Source: Mycolicibacterium aurum
Lineage (GTDB): Bacteria; Actinomycetota; Actinomycetes; Mycobacteriales; Mycobacteriaceae
Reading direction: 5' to 3'
Length of the DNA: 64,000 nt
NCBI RefSeq assembly: GCF_900637195.1
Contig: NZ_LR134356.1
Span: 5,270,001-5,334,000, forward strand
Shown one piece after another: positions 51,737-60,001 of the stretch (position 1 is its first letter; each line of letters starts with the position of its first letter). The position numbers and the translations under genes were made by a program. The notes beneath the pieces are model-generated. The model ran no database searches. It was given only the letters and a program-made list of their open reading frames with translations, and was not told the origin of the DNA.

Positions 51737-52479
51737 CGAGCGCTCCATCCGCCGTCCATCGTGTACGAAGCGCCCGTCACCATGCCGGCGACCGGCGATG
51801 CCAGCCACGTGGCCAACGCGCCCACCTCCTCGGGTTCGACGAGCCGCTTGACCGCACTCTCCTTGAGCAGCACGTCGGACAGCACCTTATCCTCGGAGAT
51901 GCTGTGGGTCCTGGCCTGGTCGGCGATCTGCTTGGTCACCAGCGGGGTTCGAACATAACCGGGGTTGATGCAGTTGCTGGTGACGCCGTGCGGGCCGCCT
52001 TCGAGTGCGGTCACCTTCGAGAGCCCCTCCATCGCGTGCTTGGCGGTGACGTACGCGACCTTGAACGGGGACGCGCGCAGCCCGTGGATGGACGAGATGT
52101 TGATCACCCGGCCGAAACCGTTGCGGTACATGTGCGGTAGTGCGGCGCGGATCAACAGGAAGGGCGCTTCGACCATCAGCGCCATCATCGACCGGAACTT
52201 GTCGGGCGGAAACTCGGCGATCTCGCTGATGCTCTGGATCCCCGCGTTGTTGACCAGGATGTCCGTCTCCAGGCGCAGGTCTTCCAGGGCTGCGACGTCG
52301 AACAGATCCACCGTCCATGCGGTGCCGCCGATCTCCTCGGCCAGGGATGTCGCGCCGGCGGCGTCGATGTCGGCAACGGTGACCGTCGCCCCACGCTCGG
52401 CGAGGGCGCGGGCACATGCCGCGCCGATGCCTCCGGCACCGCCGGTGACAAGCGCCGTCCGGCCACTGAGCTCGCTCAT
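51733..52479 (-). CDS. bdhA: 3-Hydroxybutyrate dehydrogenase (SDR)
   Basis: A 248-residue SDR: VTGGAGGIG cofactor loop, LVNNAGIQ, ISSIHGL with catalytic Ser, YVTAKHA, and NCINPGYVRTPLV, a run typical of bacterial D-3-hydroxybutyrate dehydrogenases. It oxidises 3-hydroxybutyrate to acetoacetate with NAD. It overlaps both the transporter upstream (ATGA) and acetoacetyl-CoA synthetase downstream (GTGA), giving a tight transporter-dehydrogenase-ligase operon. The open frame continues far upstream antisense-free but out of frame with the MFS gene and is not real. Confidence 0.9.
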   Translation of the reverse strand: MSELSGRTALVTGGAGGIGAACARALAERGATVTVADIDAAGATSLAEEIGGTAWTVDLFDVAALEDLRLETDILVNNAGIQSISEIAEFPPDKFRSMMALMVEAPFLLIRAALPHMYRNGFGRVINISSIHGLRASPFKVAYVTAKHAMEGLSKVTALEGGPHGVTSNCINPGYVRTPLVTKQIADQARTHSISEDKVLSDVLLKESAVKRLVEPEEVGALATWLASPVAGMVTGASYTMDGGWSAR

Positions 52480-53858
52480 ACGACGCCTGCACGGCGCTCG
52501 GCCCGCGCCACGTCCTCGGCGTCGGCGATGTCGAGCGACGTGAGGTCGATGCCGTTGGTCTCGCGCGTGAACAGCACGGCGATGAACGTGACAGCACAGG
52601 CGATGGCCAGGTAGATCGCCACCGGTACCGCGGAGTCGTAGATGTCGAGCAGCTTCACCGCGATCAGTGGCGCCAGCGACCCGGCCACGATCGAGGTGAC
52701 CTGATAGCCAAGGGAGACACCGGAATAGCGCATGCGCGTCGGGAACATCTCGGCCATGATCGCCGGCTGCGGCGCATACATGAACGCGTGGATCATCAGG
52801 CCGAGCGTGACAGCTGCCGTGATGACGACGTAGTTGCCACTGTTCATCATCGGGAAGGCGAAGAAACCCCAGGTGGCGCCGAGGATCGCCCCGATCATGT
52901 AGACCGGGCGTCGCCCGAAGCGGTCGGCGAGATACCCGACGAACGGGACGATCGCGAAGTGCACCGCGTGCGCGACGAGCAGGTACCGCAGGATCGAGTT
53001 GGTGTCGGCACCCACCTGCACCTTCAGGTACGTGATGGTGAACGTGACGACCAGGTAGTACATGATGTTCTCGCCGAACCGCAGGCCCATGGCGGTGAAG
53101 ACACCGCGCGGGTACCGCTTGAGCACCTCGACGACACTGTACGACGATGCCTTGATGCGCTCGGCTTCCTGTTGCGCCGCAACGAAGATCGGTGCGTCCG
53201 TGACCTTGGTGCGGATGTAGTAGCCGATCAGCACGACGACTGCGGACAGCCAGAACGCGACTCGCCAGCCCCAGGACAGGAAGGCGTCCTCGGTCAGTAC
53301 GCCCGTGAGTATCAGCAGGACGACGGTCGCGAGCAGGTTGCCCACCGGTACACCGGCTTGCGGCCAACTCGCCCAGAAGCCGCGCTGACGGTCCGGGCTG
53401 TGCTCGGCGACCAGCAACACCGCACCGCCCCACTCGCCGCCGACGGCGAAGCCCTGGATGAACCGCAACGTGACGAGGAGCCCCGGCGCCCAGTATCCGA
53501 TCTGACCGAACGTGGGCAGGCACCCCATCAAGAACGTCGCGACACCGACGAGCAGCAGGCTGAACTGGAGGAGCTTCTTGCGGCCGTACTTGTCGCCGTA
53601 GTGTCCGAACACCACGCCTCCGACCGGGCGAGCGACGAAGCCCACCGCGTAGGTGGCGAAGGCCAGGAAGATCGCGTTGAGCTCGCTGGTGGTCTCCGAG
53701 AAGAAGATCTTGTTGAACACCAGGGTCGCGGCCGTGCCGTAGAGGAAGAACTCGTACCACTCCACGACGGTGCCCGCCATCGAGGCGACGACGACCCTCT
53801 TCAGTCCTTTCGTGATCGACCCCGGCCCGTCCGAACCCACGTCTTGTTGCGTACTCAT
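52476..53858 (-). CDS. MHS-family metabolite:H+ symporter
   Basis: A 460-residue, 12-helix MFS protein of the MHS (metabolite:H+ symporter) type: GTVVEWYEFFLYG at helix 1, RPVGGVVFGHYGDKYGRKKLL as signature loop 2-3, RFIQGFAVGGEWGGAVLLVAEH at helix 4, and LADRFGRRPVYM in the second half. ATG 53858 with GGAGGGG upstream is preferred over the first in-frame codon. The operon context suggests 3-hydroxybutyrate or acetoacetate as substrate. Divergent from the LysR regulator. Confidence 0.88.
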   Translation of the reverse strand: MSTQQDVGSDGPGSITKGLKRVVVASMAGTVVEWYEFFLYGTAATLVFNKIFFSETTSELNAIFLAFATYAVGFVARPVGGVVFGHYGDKYGRKKLLQFSLLLVGVATFLMGCLPTFGQIGYWAPGLLVTLRFIQGFAVGGEWGGAVLLVAEHSPDRQRGFWASWPQAGVPVGNLLATVVLLILTGVLTEDAFLSWGWRVAFWLSAVVVLIGYYIRTKVTDAPIFVAAQQEAERIKASSYSVVEVLKRYPRGVFTAMGLRFGENIMYYLVVTFTITYLKVQVGADTNSILRYLLVAHAVHFAIVPFVGYLADRFGRRPVYMIGAILGATWGFFAFPMMNSGNYVVITAAVTLGLMIHAFMYAPQPAIMAEMFPTRMRYSGVSLGYQVTSIVAGSLAPLIAVKLLDIYDSAVPVAIYLAIACAVTFIAVLFTRETNGIDLTSLDIADAEDVARAERRAGVV

Positions 53859-53906
53859 CGCACACCCCTCCGTTGTGATGCCCACCACATATAGCCGTGA
53901 GTATTC

Positions 53907-53963
53907 CTGCAGCTACCCGCTGCAGCAATGCCCAAAACTGCAGGACGTGTCTGCAAAAATGCA
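53907..53963. promoter_or_regulatory. Candidate LysR operator cluster
   Basis: Three CTGCAG palindromes at 53907, 53920 and 53938 and one TGCA-AAAA-TGCA repeat at 53952-53963 fill the 108-base divergent promoter between the symporter operon and the LysR gene. Spaced repeats of one half-site are typical of LysR activation and autorepression sites. Confidence 0.55.
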
Positions 53964-53966
53964 CAT

Positions 53967-54884
53967 ATGACTGCGCCAGGCCGCCCCAGCGCCGACGACC
54001 TCCTGGTACTGCTGGCAGTCGGCCGGACCGGCCGATACACCACGGCCGCCGACGAACTGGGACTCAACCACACCACGATCAGCCGTCGCATCGCCGCACT
54101 GGAACGCGCGATGGGCGGCCGGGTGCTCGCGCGGGTGGCCGGCGGCTGGGAGCTCACCGATCTCGGCCGTGGCGCGCTCACCGCCGCCGAGGCGGTGGAG
54201 TCCGCCGTCCGCTCGCTCACCACCGACGACGCCGGGCACCGCGCACTGGAAGGCGTGGTGCGGATCTCGGCGACCGACGGTTTCTCCGCCTACATCGCCG
54301 CGCCCGCCGCCGCTGACGTACAGCGCAGGCACCCTCGGGTGGCGGTGGAGATCGTCGCCGCCACGCGGCGCGCCACTCAGCAGCGCTCGGGCCTGGACAT
54401 CGAGGTCGTCGTCGGTGAACCCAAGGTGCTGCGCGCCAAGGCACTGCGGCTCGGCGACTACTGCCTGGGCCTGTACGGGTCCACGCACTACCTTGCCGGG
54501 CATGGCGCGCCCGCCGATGTCGCCGACCTGCAGCGCTTTCCGCTCGTCTACTTCATCGACTCGATGCTCCAGGTCGACGACCTCGACCTGGCGACGAGCT
54601 TCGCTCCGGCGATGCGGGAATCCGTGACGTCGACCAACGTGTTCGTCCACGTCGAAGCCACCAGGGCCTCGGCCGGACTGGGCCTGCTGCCCTGCTTCAT
54701 GGCCGACCGTCACCAGGATCTGGTCCGCGTCCTCGCCGACGACGTCTCGATCCAGCTGACGTACTGGCTTGTCGCCCGCGCCGAGACTTTGCGCAGGCCC
54801 GAGGTGGCCGCCGTCGTCGACGCGATCTGTGCGCGCGTGACCGAGCAGCAAGACGTGCTGCTCGGAGGCGGCCGCCGGGGCTAG
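53967..54884 (+). CDS. LysR-family transcriptional regulator
   Basis: A 305-residue LTTR. The N-terminal winged HTH is DLLVLLAVGRTGRYTTAADELGLNHTTISRRIAALE, with the less common GLNHTTISRRI pattern. An effector domain with VRISATDGFSAYI and the second lobe follows. ATG 53967 (MTAPGRP) starts the HTH domain at a normal distance; upstream codons overlap the operator repeats. Divergent from the symporter-bdhA-aacS operon, which it probably controls in response to a ketone body. Confidence 0.86.
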   Translation: MTAPGRPSADDLLVLLAVGRTGRYTTAADELGLNHTTISRRIAALERAMGGRVLARVAGGWELTDLGRGALTAAEAVESAVRSLTTDDAGHRALEGVVRISATDGFSAYIAAPAAADVQRRHPRVAVEIVAATRRATQQRSGLDIEVVVGEPKVLRAKALRLGDYCLGLYGSTHYLAGHGAPADVADLQRFPLVYFIDSMLQVDDLDLATSFAPAMRESVTSTNVFVHVEATRASAGLGLLPCFMADRHQDLVRVLADDVSIQLTYWLVARAETLRRPEVAAVVDAICARVTEQQDVLLGGGRRG

Positions 54885-54894
54885 CGTAGGCGGC

Positions 54895-55665
54895 ATGCCC
54901 TTTCTCGACCACGACCGCGGACGTGCCTACTACCGCCACTGGGCGGCGGCCGAGCCCATGGCAGCGGTGATCTTCCTGCACGGCTTCGGCGAGCACACCG
55001 GGCTGTACCACCGATACGGATTCGCGCTCAACGCCGCGGGTATCGACCTCTGGGCGGTCGACCAGTTCGGACACGGCCTGAGCCCGGGCGACCGCGGTGA
55101 CTTCGGGACCATCGAGGACTCCAGAGCTCTGGCGGAAACCCTGACCGCGATTGCCGAGGCCGAGCGTCCCGGCCTGCCGCTACTGGCGCAAGGACATTCG
55201 TTCGGAGCGATCGCCACCTTGTTCGGCCTCCTCGACGAGCCCGGCCGATACCGCGCCGCGATCATCTCGGGCGCGCCGCTGATAGCGGTCCCGGCACTGG
55301 TCGATGTCGACACCTCATTGGACCTCGATCCGAGCTGGCTGTCCGCGGACCCGTTCTACCTGGATTCGCTCGAGAACGACCCACTGGCGTTCGTCGGCGC
55401 CGACGGCGCAGCGCTCACGCGGGAACTGGACAGGGGGTGGGACCGCTTCGGAGCCGACCTGCCGACACTGTCCGTGCCGACGCTGGCCGTGCACGGCGGC
55501 AACGACCCGATCGCACCCATCGGCGCGGTGCGCGCCTACGCCGAGCAGGTCGGCCCGTTGCGGCTCGTCGAGTTCCCCGGCGCGGGGCACGACATCCTCA
55601 ACGAGGCCGTCCACCGCGATGTCGCGGCGTCGATCACCGAGTTCATCGCGGCACAGGTGCGCTGA
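54895..55665 (+). CDS. Alpha/beta hydrolase, monoacylglycerol lipase-like
   Basis: A 256-residue alpha/beta hydrolase of the Hydrolase_4 group. HGFGEHTG (~29-36) forms the oxyanion region, QGHSFGA contains the nucleophile Ser (~102), HGGNDPIAP the acid Asp, GAGHDI the catalytic His. No signal peptide, so cytosolic or membrane-associated. Ten bases after the LysR gene, probably read with it. Substrate likely a monoacylglycerol or related ester. Confidence 0.82.
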   Translation: MPFLDHDRGRAYYRHWAAAEPMAAVIFLHGFGEHTGLYHRYGFALNAAGIDLWAVDQFGHGLSPGDRGDFGTIEDSRALAETLTAIAEAERPGLPLLAQGHSFGAIATLFGLLDEPGRYRAAIISGAPLIAVPALVDVDTSLDLDPSWLSADPFYLDSLENDPLAFVGADGAALTRELDRGWDRFGADLPTLSVPTLAVHGGNDPIAPIGAVRAYAEQVGPLRLVEFPGAGHDILNEAVHRDVAASITEFIAAQVR

Positions 55666-55718
55666 GCAGGTTATCCCCAGAAGTTGTGCACAGTGTGGAT
55701 GAATCACACCCGTGTAAG

Positions 55719-56270
55719 TCAACCGAGCAGCAGACGGGTGGCGTCCCGCAGAACCCGGGCACGGGTGCTGTCCGGATGCTCCGCAGCGATCAGGTTGTCG
55801 CCGATGACCAGGGAGAACGCGAGTAGCGCCCTCGCCTCCACCTCGGCGGCGTCGCCGTCGCAGATGCTCGAGATGAGTTCGCGCAGATACGCCATCCTGC
55901 GGTTGTCCACCCGCCGCAGACGTGCCTCGACGTCCGGGTCCCGCCTGGCCCACTCCCGCACCGCCAGATCGAGCGGGAGCAGCTGAGCCGAGAACGTCAG
56001 CACCCCGGCCTTGCGGACTTTCCGTCGTGCGTCGCCGCCCTCCGCCTCGACCCGCTCGCGCACGTCGTCGATGCTGCGCTGCTCCCACACGTGCAACATG
56101 GCGTCCACCAGGTCGTCCCTGCCACCGAATTGCCGGTAGAAGCCGCCACGCGTCACCCCGAGCCGCTGGGCGAGGACCTCCACCCGCACCGAATCGGGTC
56201 CCTCGGCGGCAAGCATCTCCAGCGCGGTGTCGATCCACACCTCGCGGGGTGTGCGTACTGGCGGCGGCAC
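55719..56270 (-). CDS. TetR-family regulator
   Basis: A 183-residue TetR protein: HTH is VEVLAQRLGVTRGGFYRQFGGRDDLVDAML near residues 25-55, the rest helical. The open frame extends 109 codons upstream across the palindrome and antisense to the neighbour; GTG 56270 (VPPPVRT) is the sensible start. The perfect operator-like palindrome at 56289-56309 lies between it and a divergent small gene, implying that it controls both. Effector unknown. Confidence 0.82.
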   Translation of the reverse strand: MPPPVRTPREVWIDTALEMLAAEGPDSVRVEVLAQRLGVTRGGFYRQFGGRDDLVDAMLHVWEQRSIDDVRERVEAEGGDARRKVRKAGVLTFSAQLLPLDLAVREWARRDPDVEARLRRVDNRRMAYLRELISSICDGDAAEVEARALLAFSLVIGDNLIAAEHPDSTRARVLRDATRLLLG

Positions 56271-56288
56271 GCTGCCCAGCCTACGATA

Positions 56289-56309
56289 GATACAGTACTG
56301 TTCTGTATC
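56289..56309. promoter_or_regulatory. TetR operator palindrome
   Basis: GATACAG-N7-CTGTATC, a perfect 7+7+7 inverted repeat, sits 18 bases from both the TetR GTG and the divergent ATG. This is the expected size for a TetR dimer site. Confidence 0.75.
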
Positions 56310-56327
56310 AATCGAGGGAGGCTCCCC

Positions 56328-56807
56328 ATGACCACCAGCCGACGAGGCACGATCGATCCCATCGAGGCCGGCGACGACGTGCGCAGATGTAGCACCCTTG
56401 CGCGCATCGACCACATCGATGCGCACCTGATGCACGTGGAGTCCGGTGCTCTCGCGTCGCCGGAATGGTGGGCGCGCGAGATCCTCGAGGGCACCACCGC
56501 GGCGATGCGCGTCCGCCTCCGCGCGGGATGGACGATGCTCGGGATCGGCCTGCGCCACAGCGACGCCAACACGGTGGCAGGCTGGCCGATCGCTCACAGT
56601 TCCGCCGAATACGTTCGGCTACAAGGTGATTCCCGCCTCGGGCTGACCGGCCAGCTGATCACCCGGGTGACCGCCGACGGCATCGTGTTCGCCACGGTCG
56701 TGCACCTGGGCAACCCGGTGGCCCGGGCGCTGTGGTCGGCGGTGCTGCCGACCCATCTGACGATCGTGCGCTCACTCCTGCACGACGCCGCGGAGCGCGT
56801 CGGCTAA
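56328..56807 (+). CDS. Conserved hypothetical protein, possibly SRPBCC-like
   Basis: A 159-residue protein starting at ATG 56328, with no signal peptide or membrane segment. Strand-rich C-terminal half (LTGQLITRVTADGIVFATVVHLGNPVARALW, shown here only as a description of composition in parts) resembles small ligand-binding proteins of the DUF2867/SRPBCC kind, but I do not recognise it with confidence. It is divergent from the TetR gene and controlled by the shared palindrome. Its 3' end overlaps the convergent acyltransferase by four bases. Confidence 0.7.
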   Translation: MTTSRRGTIDPIEAGDDVRRCSTLARIDHIDAHLMHVESGALASPEWWAREILEGTTAAMRVRLRAGWTMLGIGLRHSDANTVAGWPIAHSSAEYVRLQGDSRLGLTGQLITRVTADGIVFATVVHLGNPVARALWSAVLPTHLTIVRSLLHDAAERVG

Positions 56808-57703
56808 CGCGACCGTGCCTGCGCAGCTCGATGCCAGGCCAGCGGGTTCAGGTTTCGGAACGGGTCGGTCGCCCGCAGTTCCTGCAGGTCTGCCAGGGTT
56901 CGCTCCAGCGCCGTCCGCGCATCTTCCTTGACGGTGGTGACCCACGTATCCACAGTCACGCGCGGTGGCCGCGACGTGGCCATCGGCGGTTCGAATCGCA
57001 GATACATGCGTTGAGGTCGGGGTATCAATGTCGGCCCCAATCCCCGCACGATCGGTATCCCCACGCCAGGGAGCCCGTGCACACGCTCGCCGAGCTTCCG
57101 ACTTCTCGTCTCCCACGCACCGTCGCGTTCCACGACGCTGCGATAGACGTCGTCACCGCCGACCAGTCCGACGGGCACGATCGGATACTCGTGTTCCACG
57201 GCCAGGCGAGCAAAGCCGCTGCGCCGTTCCCACTGCAGCGTGTACTCCTCCCCCTTGAACTTCAGCATGTCCCGACCGCCGCCGGGAAACACCAGGATGG
57301 ACTCCCCCTGTCGCATCAACTCCGCGCACGTCTCCGGCCTACCCGGTACTGCGCCGGCCGCTTCCAACGCGTCGCGGACAACGCCTGTCGTCCCGGTCAT
57401 CTGCAGGTTGGCGAGGCCGCGCACCCGCACACCGAGTTCACGGTGCACCACGTAGGGAATCAGGACCACCTCGGCGAGCCCGGAGACGGTGTGGTTGCCG
57501 ACGAGCAGGAATCTGCCGTCGCGGGGCAGATTCTCCAGGCCGTCCACGTAGATCCGCGCGAGATCGAAGGCGGGAGCCAACGCGTCGGCAACCGCGAAGA
57601 TGCCCCTGGCGAACGCCCGCACCCGGCTCGGTTCGTCGACCAGCCGGTCCACGTCCACATCGTTCGAGACTGACCGGAAAGGCCGCTGCTGCGTCTTCGT
57701 CAT
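56804..57703 (-). CDS. PlsC-like lysophospholipid/diacylglycerol acyltransferase
   Basis: A 299-residue membrane-associated acyltransferase. The glycerophosphate acyltransferase motif appears as VGNHTVSG (~67-74; the usual fourth-position Asp is replaced by Ser/Gly, as in DGAT-like enzymes). FPGGGRD and the later VPVGLVGGDDV follow. ATG 57703 has GGGAG 5 bases upstream; the frame is open to 57775. It is divergent from a TetR regulator with an operator between them, implying regulated lipid or triacylglycerol remodelling. Confidence 0.82.
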   Translation of the reverse strand: MTKTQQRPFRSVSNDVDVDRLVDEPSRVRAFARGIFAVADALAPAFDLARIYVDGLENLPRDGRFLLVGNHTVSGLAEVVLIPYVVHRELGVRVRGLANLQMTGTTGVVRDALEAAGAVPGRPETCAELMRQGESILVFPGGGRDMLKFKGEEYTLQWERRSGFARLAVEHEYPIVPVGLVGGDDVYRSVVERDGAWETRSRKLGERVHGLPGVGIPIVRGLGPTLIPRPQRMYLRFEPPMATSRPPRVTVDTWVTTVKEDARTALERTLADLQELRATDPFRNLNPLAWHRAAQARSR

Positions 57704-57760
57704 GTCCACTCCCGCCTCGGCACCGTCGGGTTCCACCACCTCCGACTGTAGCGCGCGATC

Positions 57761-57783
57761 TGACCAAATGGCCAAAATGGTCA
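57761..57783. promoter_or_regulatory. Candidate TetR operator between acyltransferase and TetR
   Basis: TGACCA-N11-TGGTCA inverted repeat followed by two GTCA repeats, within the 103-base divergent promoter. GACTGAC-type repeats are common TetR sites in mycobacteria. Confidence 0.55.
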
Positions 57784-57806
57784 GTCAGTCAACTACAGTG
57801 CCTTCG

Positions 57807-58514
57807 ATGACGTCACCGTTCGACGGACTGCCGGAACAGAACTCCGCCACCGCAGCGCGGGTTCTGACAGCGGCCAACGACCTGCTGCTCGCCCGCGGCG
57901 CCAAGGGATTCACCGTCGCGGATGTCGCCGCGCGGGCACACGTCGGAAAAGGAACCGTGTACCTGTACTGGCCGACGAAGGAGGACCTGCTGATCGGACT
58001 GGTCGGGCGGGGTTTCCTGCGCATCCTCGACGAGCTGATCACGAGGTTCGGCAGCGACGTCGATCTGGTGCGCCCGTCGCGCTTCTGCCCGGCCATGCTG
58101 CAGGTCGCCACCGGCCAGCCGCTCATCGCGGCATTGCAGCGCCACGACGACGATCTCCTCGGCATCCTCGTCGACCATCCCCGATCCATCGCGCTCACCG
58201 AGGCGCTCGGGCCCGACGCCGTCCTGAACGCGGCAATTCCGCTGTGGCGAGAGCACGGAATGGCCCGAACCGACTGGGACATCGCCGACCAGACATTTGC
58301 TGTGCAGGCACTCATCTCGGGTGTCCTGCTGTCGCTGCTCGCAGATCCGGTGTCCACCGACGACCGATTGAGGGTGTTCGGCGCCGCTGTCACCGCCCTG
58401 CTCGGACCGCAGCGGCCCAATCAGAAGGGACTGCGCGCCGTGGCGGCAGGAATGATCGATTTCCTTCGAGACGGTCAGGTCGCCGCACTACGTGTGATCG
58501 AGTCCCCAGCCTGA
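57807..58514 (+). CDS. TetR-family regulator
   Basis: A 235-residue TetR protein. HTH near residues 33-60: FTVADVAARAHVGKGTVYLYWPTKEDLL, with the GKGTVYLYWPTKEDL form often seen in lipid-metabolism regulators. The ORF is open 69 codons upstream over the operator; ATG 57807 fits the domain. Divergent from the acyltransferase it presumably represses. It converges with hsaB, 18 bases away, so marks the right edge of the second accessory block. Confidence 0.84.
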   Translation: MTSPFDGLPEQNSATAARVLTAANDLLLARGAKGFTVADVAARAHVGKGTVYLYWPTKEDLLIGLVGRGFLRILDELITRFGSDVDLVRPSRFCPAMLQVATGQPLIAALQRHDDDLLGILVDHPRSIALTEALGPDAVLNAAIPLWREHGMARTDWDIADQTFAVQALISGVLLSLLADPVSTDDRLRVFGAAVTALLGPQRPNQKGLRAVAAGMIDFLRDGQVAALRVIESPA

Positions 58515-58532
58515 TTGGGCGCGCAGCGCCGA

Positions 58533-59099
58533 TCAGAGCCAGGTGTCGTCGGTGGTGGCGGTGAGGAACGCCTCGAGGTCGTTGCGCCAGTCGGCCGGTG
58601 TGTTCTTGTCGGGCTCGATGCCGGTGTACTGCCCGTGATAGAAGAGCAGCGGCCGCGGCTTCTTCTTCGGCACATCCGAGAGCGAATGCACCGCGCCGAA
58701 CACCACGAAGTGATCACCGCCGTCGTGCACCGAGTTCACCGTGCAGTCGATGTGGGCCAGCGATCCGTCGATGATCGGCGAGCCCAGTTCCGACAGCGTC
58801 CAATCGATCCCGGCGAACTTGTCGGGCTCGCGGGAGCCGAATCGCGCCGAGACGTCCTTCTGGTTCTCGTGCAGGATGTTGACGCAGAAGCTGCCACTGG
58901 CCTCGATGGCGGCCCATGACCGCGAGGCCTTGGTCGGGCAGAACAGGACCAATGGCGGGTCCAGCGACAACGCCGCGAAGGACTGACAGGCGAAGCCGAC
59001 CGGGACGTCCTCGTGCACGGTCGTGATCACGGTGATACCGGTGCAGAACTGTCCCAGTACATTCCGGAAGGTGCGCGGATCGATCGGGGCGCTACTCAC
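58533..59099 (-). CDS. hsaB: Flavin reductase component HsaB of the 3-HSA monooxygenase
   Basis: A 188-residue NAD(P)H:flavin reductase: FRNVLGQFCTGITVITT (family start), GFACQSFAALSLDPPLVLFCP for flavin binding, and FCVNIL. HsaB supplies reduced flavin to HsaA for hydroxylation of 3-HSA to the catechol 3,4-DHSA. GTG start shares one base with the hsaC stop. Last gene of hsaA-hsaD-hsaC-hsaB here; M. tuberculosis has nat directly after, which is absent. Confidence 0.93.
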   Translation of the reverse strand: MSSAPIDPRTFRNVLGQFCTGITVITTVHEDVPVGFACQSFAALSLDPPLVLFCPTKASRSWAAIEASGSFCVNILHENQKDVSARFGSREPDKFAGIDWTLSELGSPIIDGSLAHIDCTVNSVHDGGDHFVVFGAVHSLSDVPKKKPRPLLFYHGQYTGIEPDKNTPADWRNDLEAFLTATTDDTWL

Positions 59100-60001
59100 T
59101 AGCCCTTGAAGCCCACGCTGAAGTCATGGCCCCACAGCGACACTGCGGTGCTCTCCCGGGCCACCCAGTCGTCGTCCTCGACTTCGAGACCCTCGCAACC
59201 GAACTCGATGTCGAAACCGCCCGGCGTCTTCATGTAGAAGGACAGCATCTTGTCGTTGACGTGCCGCCCCAGCGTCGCCGACATCTTCACCTTGCGCCGC
59301 AGCGCGCGGTCCAGGCACAGACCGACGTCGTCGGCCTCGCCCACCTCGACCATCAGATGCACGATGCCGCTGGGGGTTTCGCCGGGCATGAACGCAAGGC
59401 TGTGGTGTCGCGGGTTCACCCCGAGGAAGCGCAGCCAGGCGGGTGCACCGTCAGCGGGCCGACCGACCAGTTCAGGAGGCAGTTTCATGGAGTCGCGCAG
59501 GAAGAAGCCCAGCACGTCGCGGTAGAAGTGCAGCGTCTCGGCGTCGTCGCGGGTGGTGAGCACCACGTGACCGAGGCCCTGTTCCTCGGTGACGAATTTG
59601 TGGCCGTACGGGCTGACCACCCGGCGGTGTTCGAGAGCGACGCCGTGGAAGACCTCGAGCGTGTTGCCCGACGGGTCGTCGAACACGATCATCTCGTCCA
59701 CGCGACGGTCGGCCAACTCGGTGGCGGTGGCTTCCTTGTAGGGCGTGCCCTCACCGTCGAGGCGCTGCCGGATATCTTGCAGCTGAGCCGCATTGGCGGT
59801 TTCCCAGCCGGATTCCAGTAGACGGTCGTGCTCGCCCGGCACGATGATCAGGCGTGCGGGGAACTCGTCCATCCGCAGATACAGTGCGCCGTCGGTCGGG
59901 CCGGACCCTTCGACCATGCCGAGCACCTTCAGCCCGTACTCACGCCATGCGCCGACGTCGGTGGCCTCGATGCGCAGGTAGCCAAGCGATTTGATGGTCA
60001 T
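59099..60001 (-). CDS. hsaC: Extradiol catechol dioxygenase HsaC
   Basis: A 300-residue two-domain vicinal-oxygen-chelate dioxygenase. Iron ligands are His145 in GLGHVV, His215 in GIVHLM and Glu266 in GGFDIEF, the same numbers as in M. tuberculosis HsaC. It cleaves the meta bond of 3,4-DHSA, opening ring A of the secosteroid. Its ATG overlaps the hsaD stop (59998-60001), and it is coupled to hsaB. All catalytic residues are present. Confidence 0.96.
   Translation of the reverse strand: MTIKSLGYLRIEATDVGAWREYGLKVLGMVEGSGPTDGALYLRMDEFPARLIIVPGEHDRLLESGWETANAAQLQDIRQRLDGEGTPYKEATATELADRRVDEMIVFDDPSGNTLEVFHGVALEHRRVVSPYGHKFVTEEQGLGHVVLTTRDDAETLHFYRDVLGFFLRDSMKLPPELVGRPADGAPAWLRFLGVNPRHHSLAFMPGETPSGIVHLMVEVGEADDVGLCLDRALRRKVKMSATLGRHVNDKMLSFYMKTPGGFDIEFGCEGLEVEDDDWVARESTAVSLWGHDFSVGFKG

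Noticed and set aside
52480..53964. Long upstream extension of the hydroxybutyrate dehydrogenase frame
   Set aside because: It overlaps the symporter gene in another frame on the same strand. The symporter has clear MHS motifs and the SDR starts at ATG 52479.
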